Source: an uncultured Lachnospiraceae bacterium
GTDB lineage: Bacteria > Bacillota > Clostridia > Lachnospirales > Lachnospiraceae
Length of the DNA: 64,000 bases
NCBI GenBank assembly: GCA_934418125.1
Contig: CAKRWT010000002.1
Location: 104,879 to 168,878, forward strand
Reading direction: 5' to 3'
In this document: positions 55,145 to 62,941 of the stretch, piece after piece
Numbering within the stretch: position 1 is the stretch's first letter
Layout of the letters: the number at the start of each line of letters is the position of its first letter
Program-made: the position numbers and the translations under genes
The notes under the pieces: generated by a model
Databases searched by the model: none
The model's input: the letters and a program-made list of their open reading frames with translations, nothing else
Told to the model about the DNA's origin: nothing

Positions 55145-56785
55145 TTAATCTTCGTCTTCTTCGCTTGCCGTATTGGTATATACGGTACGTTTTCTGGCCA
55201 TTTCATCACTTGCCAGGTATTCGTCGTAGGTAGTAATCTTATCGATTAAAGTACCATCCGGAAGGATTTCCATAATACGATTTGCGGTGGTTTGTACAAC
55301 CTGATGGTCGTGACAGGAGAACAACTCTACACCTTTGAACCGTTTCATGCCCTCGTTCAATGCAGTAATGGATTCCATATCCAGGTGGTTGGTCGGCTCA
55401 TCGAAGACAAGGCAGTTGGCACCGCTGATCATCATCTTGGAAAGCAGACAACGAACCTTCTCGCCACCGGAGAGAACCTTAACCTTTTTCACACCATCTT
55501 CCCCGGCAAACAGCATACGTCCCAGGAAACCACGGACATAAGTGACATCCTTAACAGGAGAGTAGCCCATCAGCCAGTCGGTAATGGTGTAATCGTTGTT
55601 GAATTCAGCGGTGTTATCCTTCGGGAAATATGCCTGGGAAGTGGTGACACCCCATTTATAAGTTCCCTCATCCGGCTCTAATTCGCCAGTCAGAATCTTG
55701 AATAAAGTAGTCTTTGCAAGCTCGTTGCCGCCTACGAAAGCAATCTTGTCATCATGCCCTACGATAAAGGAAATGTTGTTTAATACCTTTTCCCCATTTA
55801 TGGTTTTGCTGATACCTTCTACGGTCAGAACCTCATTACCAATTTCACGTTCCGGGCGGAAATCAATGTAAGGATATTTTCTGCTGGAAGGACGGATGTC
55901 ATCCAACTCAATTTTTTCCAGGGCACGTTTTCTGGAAGTTGCCTGCTTGGATTTGGAAGCGTTGGCAGAGAAACGGGAGATGAATTCCTGTAACTCCTTA
56001 ATCTGTTCTTCCTTCTTCTTATTAGCTTCCTTACGCTGCTTGATAATCAACTGACTGGATTCGTACCAGAAGTCGTAGTTACCGGCAAAGAGCTGAATCT
56101 TGCCGTAATCGATATCTGCAATGTGTGTACATACCTTATTTAAGAAATAACGGTCATGGGAAACGACGATAACGGTGTTATCGAAGTCAATCAGGAAATC
56201 CTCCAGCCATGCGATTGCATCTAAATCCAGGTGGTTGGTCGGCTCATCCAGAAGCAGGATGTCCGGATTACCAAAAAGGGCTTTCGCAAGCAGAACCTTA
56301 ACCTTTTCGTTACCATTTAAGTCACCCATCATGCTGTAGTGTAATTCGGTTCCGATTCCAAGACCATTTAAAAGCATGGCAGCGTTGGAGTCGGCATCCC
56401 AGCCATCCATTTCAGCAAACTCAGCTTCTAATTCGCTGGCGCGGATACCATCTTCATCGGTAAAATCTTCCTTGGCATAAATGGCATCCTTTTCTTTCAT
56501 AATCTCATAAAGACGAGCATTACCCATGATAACGGTGTCCATAACCGGGTAAGCATCGTATTTGAAGTGGTCCTGCTCTAAGACGGAAAGACGTTGACCG
56601 GGGGTAATGGTAACATCACCACTGGTGGTTTCCAGTGCACCGGACAGAATTTTCAGGAAAGTAGATTTACCGGCACCATTGGCACCAATCAGTCCGTAAC
56701 AGTTCCCTTCTGTAAATTTAATATTGACATCTTCAAAAAGAGCCTTTTTGCCTACACGTAACGTTACATTATTTGCTTGAATCAT
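55145..56785 (-). CDS. ABC-F family ATPase with one degenerate nucleotide site
   Basis: 546 residues, two fused nucleotide-binding domains, no membrane segment; acts on ribosomes. Domain 1: Walker A IGANGAGKST, signature degenerated to DLNGNEKVKVLL, Walker B ILLLDEPTNHLDLD. A basic linker (KQRKEANKKKEEQIKELQEF) separates domain 2: Walker A degenerated to VGGNELAKTTLFK, signature LSGGEKVRCLL, Walker B DEPTNHLD. The two degenerate motifs belong to the same composite site. Closest overall to the YkpA/YbiT group; C-terminus acidic. Confidence 0.92.
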   Translation of the reverse strand: MIQANNVTLRVGKKALFEDVNIKFTEGNCYGLIGANGAGKSTFLKILSGALETTSGDVTITPGQRLSVLEQDHFKYDAYPVMDTVIMGNARLYEIMKEKDAIYAKEDFTDEDGIRASELEAEFAEMDGWDADSNAAMLLNGLGIGTELHYSMMGDLNGNEKVKVLLAKALFGNPDILLLDEPTNHLDLDAIAWLEDFLIDFDNTVIVVSHDRYFLNKVCTHIADIDYGKIQLFAGNYDFWYESSQLIIKQRKEANKKKEEQIKELQEFISRFSANASKSKQATSRKRALEKIELDDIRPSSRKYPYIDFRPEREIGNEVLTVEGISKTINGEKVLNNISFIVGHDDKIAFVGGNELAKTTLFKILTGELEPDEGTYKWGVTTSQAYFPKDNTAEFNNDYTITDWLMGYSPVKDVTYVRGFLGRMLFAGEDGVKKVKVLSGGEKVRCLLSKMMISGANCLVFDEPTNHLDMESITALNEGMKRFKGVELFSCHDHQVVQTTANRIMEILPDGTLIDKITTYDEYLASDEMARKRTVYTNTASEEDED

Positions 56786-56933
56786 TGTAAACCCTCTATT
56801 TCTCTCTATTTACTGATATTAGACATACATATTTCATTATACATAAAATCAAAGTATTTTCAAGGGAAATAACCACCGTACATAAATTATGTAGACTTTC
56901 AGAGAATAAAAAAGTGATTTGGTCGAAATTTGA

Positions 56934-56962
56934 TTGAAAACTATACTATTAGATGATAATAT
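56934..56962 (+). promoter_or_regulatory. Promoter of the holin-like toxin mRNA
   Basis: TTGAAA (56934-56939), 17-base spacer, TAATAT (56957-56962), predicted start about 56969, right at the left inverted repeat. Confidence 0.6.
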
Positions 56963-56970
56963 AGATGCAT

Positions 56971-56999
56971 GGGAAACCAGAGAGCCAGGCGGCTTACCC
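56971..56999 (+). repeat. Left inverted repeat of the type I toxin locus
   Basis: GGGAAA, CCAGAGA and GCGGCTTACCC occur in this order and again, inverted, at about 57256-57285, with a four-base insertion here. Each copy begins one of two convergent predicted transcripts. Confidence 0.7.
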
Positions 57000-57007
57000 T
57001 CTTTTTC

Positions 57008-57093
57008 GGAGGGTTGCTAAGCCCCGGTGGGGCTTGTTTAGCAACGACCGGAGCGAAGCGTAGACCTAACCCTCCAGACGAAAGAAGGGAGGG
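57008..57093 (+). promoter_or_regulatory. Structured toxin leader with alternative anti-SD pairings
   Basis: A long hairpin (57013-57025 with 57029-57045, GTTGCTAAGCCCC with GGGGC and TTAGCAAC, 4-base bulge). AACCCTCC at 57068-57075 can pair with GGAGGGTT at 57008-57015, or its CCCTCC part with the ribosome site GGGAGG at 57087-57092. The two pairings exclude each other. Confidence 0.6.
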
Positions 57094-57101
57094 AGTTGCC
57101 A

Positions 57102-57197
57102 ATGTATGTTACATATTCTGATTTAATTCAGATTGGAATATTCATTTGCACCCTTGTTGGATTGTGTTACACGATTTTCAAGGGAAAACGAAAATAG
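57102..57197 (+). CDS. 31-residue holin-like type I toxin peptide
   Basis: Reads MYVTYSDLIQIGIFICTLVG followed by 11 more residues ending in KGKRK: an N-terminal YSDLIQ start, one hydrophobic helix of about 17 residues and a basic tail. This is the look of the Firmicutes putative holin-like toxin family (Hol_Tox), membrane-acting peptides of type I toxin-antitoxin systems. GGGAGGG at 57087-57093 is spaced 8 bases from ATG 57102. The stop overlaps a hairpin. It is flanked by convergent promoters and inverted repeats, and silencing by an antisense RNA is predicted from these. Recognition is from memory of the family. Confidence 0.75.
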   Translation: MYVTYSDLIQIGIFICTLVGLCYTIFKGKRK

Positions 57198-57288
57198 CCG
57201 CCATTACTGCGAATAATGACGGCTGACCTTATTAAAGGTTGATGCTATAGTGTTCGGGGTAAGCCGCTTCTCTGGCTTTCCCTTTTCT
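57195..57288 (-). ncRNA. Predicted antisense antitoxin RNA of the holin-like toxin
   Basis: Minus-strand transcript of about 95 bases from the promoter at 57295-57323 to a hairpin at 57224-57196 (11-bp arms AGCCGTCATTA and TAATGGCGGCT, one mismatch) followed by ATTTTCGTTTT on that strand. Its whole length is complementary to the toxin mRNA 3' region, and its 5' end repeats the toxin mRNA 5' end. Not demonstrated. Confidence 0.5.
57256..57285 (-). repeat. Right inverted repeat of the type I toxin locus
   Basis: Inverse of 56971-56999 (GGGAAAGCCAGAGAAGCGG then CTTACCCC on the minus strand). In a full-length toxin mRNA it could pair with the 5' end. Confidence 0.7.
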
Positions 57289-57294
57289 ATGCTT

Positions 57295-57323
57295 AATATA
57301 ACATGAGGGTGCGTTTTTTTCAA
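57295..57323 (-). promoter_or_regulatory. Antisense RNA promoter (minus strand)
   Basis: TTGAAA (57323-57318), 17-base spacer, TATATT (57300-57295), pointing toward the toxin gene. Confidence 0.65.
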
Positions 57324-57366
57324 GGGAGAATAGCCGTTATTGCATAAAATATCATCAAGAAAGCCG

Positions 57367-57395
57367 TTGATTTCAAGAAAGCGCGGAGCTATAAT
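57367..57395 (+). promoter_or_regulatory. GDPD gene promoter
   Basis: TTGATT (57367-57372), 17-base spacer, TATAAT (57390-57395), 41 bases before the start codon. Confidence 0.65.
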
Positions 57396-57436
57396 AGAGC
57401 CGCAAATAAATCAGATAGAAGAAAAGAGATAATAAT

Positions 57437-58273
57437 ATGTTAGTAGAAATAGGAAAATTGTTTCTGGTAATTGTGGCTTGTATCGTGATATTAAGTGTTC
57501 TGTATCTGTTGGCGATTATGCCCCGTATGTTCGCAAGACCGGATACAACACTTTTTCAAAAAAGACTGTTTGCGCATAGGGGACTGCATGATAATAGTTC
57601 CCAGGCACCGGAAAATTCCATGGCAGCGTTCCACAAGGCTGTGGAGGCGGGATATGGCATGGAACTGGACGTGCATGTAACAAAAGATAAGGTTCCGGTG
57701 ATTTATCATGATTTCAAACTGGACAGAGTCTGTGGGCAGCCTGGAAAAATAGAAGATTATACTTACGAAGAATTACAACAGTTTACCCTGTTTGATACAC
57801 AGGAAAGGATTCCAACCCTGGAAGAACTGTTGCGGATGGTGGAGGGAAAAGTACCATTGATTGTGGAAATCAAGTCCGAGTCAGTGAATGTGTCCGTATG
57901 TCGCATTATTGACCAGATGCTTCGGCAATATCAGGGAGCGTATTGCATCGAATCTTTTAATCCCATGGTACTTATCTGGTTTCGAAGGCACCATAATAAA
58001 GTGGCAAGAGGACAGTTGTCATCAAACTTCCGAAAAGATGGAAATTATAAGAGTATTGTCTATTTTTTCATGACCCATCTTTTGTTGAACTTCATTACCA
58101 AACCAGATTTCATCGCCTATAATTATAAATTCAGGGAAGAACCGGGAAGACGAATCTGCCACCGGCTTTATCATCTGCCGACAGCAGCCTGGACGATTCA
58201 GAGTGAAAAGGATTTGGAAGAGATGAAACAGGAATTTGATGTATTCATTTTTGACAGTTTTTGTCCTGAATAG
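57437..58273 (+). CDS. Membrane-anchored glycerophosphodiester phosphodiesterase
   Basis: 278 residues. N-terminal anchor helix (LFLVIVACIVILSVLYLLAI), then a GDPD TIM barrel: AHRGLHDNSSQAPENSMAAF, MELDVHVTKDKVPVIYHDFKLDRVCG and VPLIVEIKSE, with catalytic His, Glu and Asp present. Hydrolyses glycerophosphodiesters from lipid or teichoic acid turnover. Which side of the membrane the domain faces is not certain. Confidence 0.9.
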   Translation: MLVEIGKLFLVIVACIVILSVLYLLAIMPRMFARPDTTLFQKRLFAHRGLHDNSSQAPENSMAAFHKAVEAGYGMELDVHVTKDKVPVIYHDFKLDRVCGQPGKIEDYTYEELQQFTLFDTQERIPTLEELLRMVEGKVPLIVEIKSESVNVSVCRIIDQMLRQYQGAYCIESFNPMVLIWFRRHHNKVARGQLSSNFRKDGNYKSIVYFFMTHLLLNFITKPDFIAYNYKFREEPGRRICHRLYHLPTAAWTIQSEKDLEEMKQEFDVFIFDSFCPE

Positions 58274-58335
58274 GCAGAATGAATAAAAATATCGTGTAAT
58301 TTGTCTTAAATATAGTGATTATTCCGGAAAAACAA

Positions 58336-58364
58336 GTGATAATTCTATAAATGTATGATATAAT
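58336..58364 (+). promoter_or_regulatory. Putative ppdK promoter
   Basis: TATAAT at 58359-58364 with a weak GTGATA 17 bases upstream. Predicted start about 58371. Confidence 0.45.
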
Positions 58365-58370
58365 GAAACA

Positions 58371-58400
58371 AAATCACTTGCTTGCAAATGTGATTTTTTT
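58371..58400 (+). terminator. Hairpin with T-run ahead of ppdK
   Basis: AAATCAC (58371-58377) pairs with GTGATTT (58390-58396) around TTGCTTGCAA, then T's to 58400. It is either the terminator of the GDPD gene or a 5'-terminal hairpin/attenuator of ppdK. Confidence 0.55.
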
Positions 58401-58444
58401 GAATTTTAATTTGTGTAAACATGAAAAGTAAAAGGAGACAAATT

Positions 58445-61072
58445 ATGGCGAAATGGGTGTACTTATTTGAAGAGGGAAATGCGGATATGCGTAACCTCTT
58501 AGGTGGAAAAGGTGCAAATCTTGCAGAGATGACGAATCTGGGATTACCAATTCCACAGGGCTTTACGGTAACCACAGAGGCTTGCACGGATTACTATGAT
58601 AAGGGAAGACAGATTTCCGAAGAAATACAGGAGCAGATATTTGCAGCGTTAGCCAATCTGGAACAGAAGCAGAATAAGAAGTTTGGAGATACAGAGAACC
58701 CGCTGTTGGTATCGGTTCGTTCCGGAGCCAGAGCCTCCATGCCTGGTATGATGGATACGATTCTGAATCTGGGACTGACAGATGCTGCCGTGGAAGGGTT
58801 TGCCAGAAAGACCGGAAATCCCCGGTTTGCCTACGATTCCTACCGAAGATTTATCCAGATGTTTTCCGATGTTGTTATGGAGATTCCAAAGTCTTATTTT
58901 GAGCGCATACTGGACGAGATTAAGGCAGAAAAAGGTGTGGAATATGACACCGATTTAACCGCAGATGATTTAAAGGATATTATTGTAAGATTTAAAGAAA
59001 TTTATAAGGAAAATAAACAGGAAGATTTTCCACAGGACCCCAAAGTCCAGCTTATGGAAGCCGTAAAAGCAGTATTCCGTTCCTGGGATAATGAAAGAGC
59101 CATCGTGTACAGACGAATGAATGATATTCCCGGTGACTGGGGAACGGCCGTAAATGTACAGGCTATGGTATTCGGTAATATGGGAGATACCTCCGGTACC
59201 GGTGTTGCCTTTACCAGAAATCCTTCCACAGGAGCGAAGGGAATTTATGGAGAGTATCTGATTAATGCCCAGGGTGAAGATGTGGTTGCCGGTATTCGTA
59301 CCCCACAGCCGATTACCAGACTGGAGCAGGATTTACCAGAATGTTATAGACAGTTTATTGACATTGCAAATCGTCTGGAAGAGCACTACCGGGATATGCA
59401 GGATATGGAATTTACCATTGAAGAAGGAAAACTGTTTTTCCTGCAGACCCGTAATGGAAAGAGAACTGCCCATGCTGCTTTACAGATTGCCTGTGATTTG
59501 GTAGATGAAGGCAAGATAACACCACAGGAGGCAGTACTTCGTATTGATGCAAAATCCTTAGACCAGTTATTACACCCAACCTTTGACCCGGAAGCCTTAA
59601 AAGCAGGACAGGTTATCGGACAGGCGTTACCGGCATCTCCTGGTGCGGCAGCAGGCAAAGTATATTTCACAGCGGCAGAAGCCAAGACAGCTCATGAAGA
59701 GCGGGGCGAAAGAGTTGTACTGGTTCGCCTGGAGACTTCCCCGGAAGACATTGAAGGAATGCACGCCGCAGAGGGAATCCTCACTGTGCGTGGTGGAATG
59801 ACCTCTCATGCTGCGGTGGTAGCAAGAGGAATGGGAACTGCCTGCGTATCCGGTTGCGGAGCCATTGCCATCAATGAAGAGGATAAAGTATTTGAGTTAG
59901 GTGGAGAAGTATTCCACGAGGGAGATTACCTTTCCCTGGATGGTTCCACCGGTAAAATCTATAAAGGCGACATCAAAACAATGGAAGCTGCCATCAGTGG
60001 GAACTTCGGACGAATTATGGAATGGGCAGACCAGTACAGAAAATTGCAGATTCGTACCAATGCAGATACCCCTGTCGATGCGGCCAATGCTGTAAAATAT
60101 GGTGCAGAAGGCATCGGGCTTTGCCGAACCGAGCACATGTTCTTTGAACCGGATAGAATCCTGCGAATCCGACAGATGATTCTGTCAAGAACGGTAGAAC
60201 AGAGAGAAAAAGCACTGAACGCCCTGATTCCGTTCCAAAAAGGGGATTTCAAGGCAATCTACGAAGTTATGGAAGGCAGACCGGTTACCATCCGTTTCCT
60301 AGACCCACCATTACATGAGTTCGTACCTACGGAGGAAAAGGATATCGATGATTTGGCAGTAGAGATGATGATGACCGCAGAAGAAGTACAGGAAATCTGC
60401 GATTCTCTTCATGAGTTTAATCCGATGATGGGACACCGTGGATGCCGTCTTGCAGTTACTTATCCTGAAATTGCCAAGATGCAGACACGGGCAGTTATGG
60501 AAGCCGCTATTGAAGTACGTCAGGAAAAGGGATACGACATCGTACCGGAAATCATGATACCATTAGTCGGGGAAAAGAAAGAATTAAAATTTGTTAAGGA
60601 TGTTGTAGTGGAGACAGCGGAGAAAGTGAAAAAAGAAAAGAATTCTGATATCCAGTACCATATTGGTACGATGATAGAAATTCCAAGAGCAGCCCTGTTG
60701 GCAGATGAAATTGCGCAGGAAGCAGAATTTTTCTCCTTTGGAACCAACGACCTGACCCAGATGACCTTTGGCTTCTCCCGTGATGATGCAGGTAAATTCC
60801 TGGGAGATTACTATAAGAATAAGATATACGAATCAGACCCATTTGCAAGACTGGACCAGAATGGTGTGGGGCAACTGGTGCAGATGGCAGCCCAGAAGGG
60901 ACGTGCTACCAGACCGGACATCAAACTGGGTATCTGTGGCGAGCACGGCGGAGATCCGTCCTCCATCCAGTTCTGCCATAAAGTGGGACTGACCTATGTG
61001 TCCTGTTCGCCGTTCCGTGTGCCGATTGCAAGACTGGCAGCAGCACAGGCTGCAATTAACGAAAAGAGGTAA
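58445..61072 (+). CDS. ppdK: Pyruvate, phosphate dikinase
   Basis: About 875 residues, interconverts pyruvate + ATP + Pi and PEP + AMP + PPi, a PPi-linked glycolytic/gluconeogenic step typical of anaerobic Clostridia. N-terminal ATP-grasp (LLGGKGANLAEMTNLGLPIPQGFTVTT split across residues 15-41), swivelling domain with catalytic His in GGMTSHAAVVARGMG near 455, PEP-binding barrel with GLCRTEHMF, GTMIEIPRAAL, FSFGTNDLTQMTFGFSRDD and catalytic Cys in GICGEHGGDP. ATG 58445 follows AAAGGAG; a longer frame from 58421 spans the site. Confidence 0.96.
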   Translation: MAKWVYLFEEGNADMRNLLGGKGANLAEMTNLGLPIPQGFTVTTEACTDYYDKGRQISEEIQEQIFAALANLEQKQNKKFGDTENPLLVSVRSGARASMPGMMDTILNLGLTDAAVEGFARKTGNPRFAYDSYRRFIQMFSDVVMEIPKSYFERILDEIKAEKGVEYDTDLTADDLKDIIVRFKEIYKENKQEDFPQDPKVQLMEAVKAVFRSWDNERAIVYRRMNDIPGDWGTAVNVQAMVFGNMGDTSGTGVAFTRNPSTGAKGIYGEYLINAQGEDVVAGIRTPQPITRLEQDLPECYRQFIDIANRLEEHYRDMQDMEFTIEEGKLFFLQTRNGKRTAHAALQIACDLVDEGKITPQEAVLRIDAKSLDQLLHPTFDPEALKAGQVIGQALPASPGAAAGKVYFTAAEAKTAHEERGERVVLVRLETSPEDIEGMHAAEGILTVRGGMTSHAAVVARGMGTACVSGCGAIAINEEDKVFELGGEVFHEGDYLSLDGSTGKIYKGDIKTMEAAISGNFGRIMEWADQYRKLQIRTNADTPVDAANAVKYGAEGIGLCRTEHMFFEPDRILRIRQMILSRTVEQREKALNALIPFQKGDFKAIYEVMEGRPVTIRFLDPPLHEFVPTEEKDIDDLAVEMMMTAEEVQEICDSLHEFNPMMGHRGCRLAVTYPEIAKMQTRAVMEAAIEVRQEKGYDIVPEIMIPLVGEKKELKFVKDVVVETAEKVKKEKNSDIQYHIGTMIEIPRAALLADEIAQEAEFFSFGTNDLTQMTFGFSRDDAGKFLGDYYKNKIYESDPFARLDQNGVGQLVQMAAQKGRATRPDIKLGICGEHGGDPSSIQFCHKVGLTYVSCSPFRVPIARLAAAQAAINEKR

Positions 61073-61157
61073 TAGACAACAATATATTTATTTCTGCAGC
61101 TTAACGGTAACGAGAGCGGATGTGCAGGCATTTATTGCTTTCCCTTGTTTGATGTTT

Positions 61158-61197
61158 GGGAATAAGCCCTTTTATTGGGGTTTGTTCCCTTTTTTTA
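61158..61197 (+). terminator. Terminator after ppdK
   Basis: 12-bp stem GGGAATAAGCCC (61158-61169) with GGGTTTGTTCCC (61178-61189), two wobble pairs, then TTTTTTT. Confidence 0.85.
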
Positions 61198-61223
61198 TTT
61201 TAATATCTATAAGGAGGTTCACT

Positions 61224-61343
61224 ATGAATAACACAGCGTTAGGAGCAGAAAACAAAAAGAAACAGACAATTAATTTTATCAGCGAAGCACATGAAAAATT
61301 CTACTATGAAAAATTAAAAGAGGTACGCTATCAGGATGTGTAA
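61224..61343 (+). pseudogene. DUF6075-like ICE gene, truncated by internal deletion
   Basis: A 39-residue reading frame with a perfect AAGGAGG at 61211-61217. It contains INFISEAHEKFYYEKLKEVR and stops after YQDV. The sequence continues in another frame (61340 to about 61412) as VKTECLHEGWQTSGSMKVVR and AFNLYC, which I recall as the later part of the same family, carried by integrative elements. About 30 codons between the two parts seem to be lost. Family recall is from memory. Confidence 0.6.
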
Positions 61344-61411
61344 AGACCGAGTGCTTGCATGAAGGCTGGCAGACCAGTGGCAGTATGAAGGTGGTGCGAA
61401 TGGCATTTAAC

Positions 61412-61818
61412 CTGTATTGCAACACCCGCTTGGAAATAGCACAAGAATCAACAATGTACTGGAAGCCATGCCAGCGCAGCTTGAGGAAGCACAGACGAAG
61501 CTATCCAATGTGGAACATCAGCTTGAAACAGCAAAAGCAGAAGTAGACAAGCCGTTTCCGCAGGAAGCGGAGCTTTCCGAGAAACTGGAACGTCTTGCAG
61601 AACTTAATGCCTTGCTTAACATGGATGAAAAGGGCGATGATGCGATTGGTATGGATGAGGAAACGCAGGAAGCAGAGTCGGAAAGAAAACTTGCAGACCG
61701 ACCAGCAGAACGGACTTCATTGAAAGGGAAACTCTCCGAAATGAAGGCGAGGGTGTCCGGGACACCTGCAGGAAGGGATGCAGTGGATAGGGCAAAGGGG
61801 AAGGAGGAAGTAATATAA
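61412..61818 (+). pseudogene. C-terminal remnant of an ICE helicase/methylase (SNF2-type)
   Basis: The frame from about 61417 reads STRINNVLEAMPAQLEEAQT, a coiled-coil stretch, then KPFPQEAELSEKLERLAELN and ALLNMDE, ending after 133 codons. This matches the tail of the very large SNF2 helicase/methylase proteins of Tn1549-like conjugative elements. There is no start or ribosome site and the front is fused directly to the DUF6075 fragment. Non-functional element debris. Confidence 0.62.
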
Positions 61819-61938
61819 ATTTCATAATTTTTGTGTTACAAAGCGGACATTTCCATAATAGAATAAAGATAGAAAAGAATGCAAATTACATTGAGTAATA
61901 GGCAGAAGAACAGCCATACTAATAAAGGAGATGTTTAT

Positions 61939-62133
61939 ATGGCAACTTCTAGTATCACGAAGAATTTTATCATATCCGGTCAGAAGCAGGTAGAAATGTT
62001 TGCCGATGCGATTGAAGCATCTGCCAACGACAGAACACCTCGTGTACCAATCAATGTTACCTACTTACAGGGAGCAGATGATATTATAAAATTCATGGAG
62101 AAAAGGAAGAAAACGGATGCAGTCGGCAAATAA
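61939..62133 (+). CDS. Small antitoxin-like protein preceding a GNAT gene
   Basis: 64 residues: ATSSITKNFIISGQKQVEMF, ADAIEASANDR and a C-terminal QGADDIIKFMEKRKK. Similar short proteins are regularly encoded directly upstream of GNAT-like genes in Lachnospiraceae mobile regions, resembling a toxin-antitoxin pair. AGGAG precedes ATG 61939 and the end overlaps the next start by 17 bases. No DNA-binding motif is obvious. Confidence 0.7.
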   Translation: MATSSITKNFIISGQKQVEMFADAIEASANDRTPRVPINVTYLQGADDIIKFMEKRKKTDAVGK

Positions 62134-62727
62134 TTTTATTGTGCTGAACATTCGTGAGTATTTAGCAAGTGAGGACAAACGGCTCGGAGAGGACAAATTA
62201 GTACAGATCCTTTCCGAGTTTTCATGTCCGCTGAATCCGGATGTTGAGCGTTTTTAAAGCAACAGGCAATCGATTTTGCAAAGAAACATCAGGCAGTTAC
62301 ATATTTAGTGTTGTCATTAGAGGATGCGGAATTGCTGGGGTATTTTTCCATTACAATTAAGCCACTTGTTGTAAAGGCAGAGCCTTTTAGTAATACAGCC
62401 AAAAGAAAGCTCGCAAGGTTTAGCGAAATAGATAAGAGTGAGCAGACTTATAATTTAGCAGCTTATCTGATTGCCCAGCTTGGAAAGAATTTTAATGATA
62501 AGGCAAAAGGAAGAATAACAGGACAGGAGTTGCTCGAAGCAGCAATCGGACAAACAAAGATTTTTCAGTATCAGGTTGGTGATATGGTAGCATTTGTGGA
62601 AGCAGAGAATAAAGAAAAATTGCTTTCTTTTTATGAAAATTATGGTTTTAAACGGTTTGATACCAGACAGATGGTATCAAGTGGCACAGAATCACATGAG
62701 CTTGTGCAACTTTTGAAATTGCTTTAA
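62117..62727 (+). pseudogene. GNAT-like (toxin-type) gene with a one-base frameshift
   Basis: The first frame (62117-62257) reads SANNFIVLNIREYLASEDKR, then ILSEFSCPLNPDVERF and a TAA. The protein resumes one frame back as LKQQAIDFAKKHQAVTYLVL, YFSITIKPLVVKAEPFSNTA, LAAYLIAQLGKNF, and ends FYENYGFKRFDTRQM. Restoring one T in the TTTTT run at 62251-62255 would rejoin them as a product of about 200 residues. Real mutation, sequencing error and slippage are all possible. Confidence 0.75.
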
Positions 62728-62781
62728 AAATAATTATTCAGTAATAAACGGCATAAGTAACAAGTAAATATTGAGGAAATC

Positions 62782-62819
62782 AAGCAGTAGATCAGTAAAT
62801 GATTTGCTGCTTTTCTTTT
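62782..62819 (+). terminator. Terminator 1 after the GNAT-like pseudogene
   Basis: 13-bp stem AAGCAGTAGATCA (62782-62794) with TGATTTGCTGCTT (62800-62812), two wobble pairs, then a T-rich tail. Confidence 0.75.
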
Positions 62820-62822
62820 ATT

Positions 62823-62849
62823 AAGGCAGTCCATTATGGGCTGCCTTTT
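62823..62849 (+). terminator. Terminator 2 after the GNAT-like pseudogene
   Basis: AAGGCAG (62823-62829) pairs with CTGCCTT (62841-62847), with an inner CCA/TGG, followed by TTG. From here to 62941 no feature is recognisable. Confidence 0.65.
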
Positions 62850-62941
62850 GTCATGCAAAAATGGAGCCGATCAATGCCGATGATGTGGTTGTTAGGTTCG
62901 AATCTGGAAGATACTGTGCCTAATGGATAAAAAGAAAAGTC

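Larger units (their letters stand above)
61200..62850. mobile_element. Degenerate integrative-element remnant
   Basis: Consecutive fragments of genes typical of Lachnospiraceae ICEs (DUF6075-like, helicase/methylase tail, small protein/GNAT pair) after the ppdK terminator and ending at two tandem terminators. No integrase, relaxase, or clear attachment repeats are visible. Confidence 0.5.

Noticed and set aside
56971..57285. Inverted repeats as ends of an insertion sequence
   Set aside because: No transposase can fit in about 315 bases, there is no target duplication, and the repeats coincide with two predicted transcript starts.
62246..62260. Programmed -1 frameshift in the GNAT-like gene
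   Set aside because: The local heptamer does not allow re-pairing of the P-site codon, and no downstream stimulatory stem is obvious; a plain one-base loss is simpler.
62886..62925. GGTTCGAATC stretch as a tRNA or attachment-site remnant
   Set aside because: Resembles a T-arm but no acceptor, anticodon arm or matching second copy was found.
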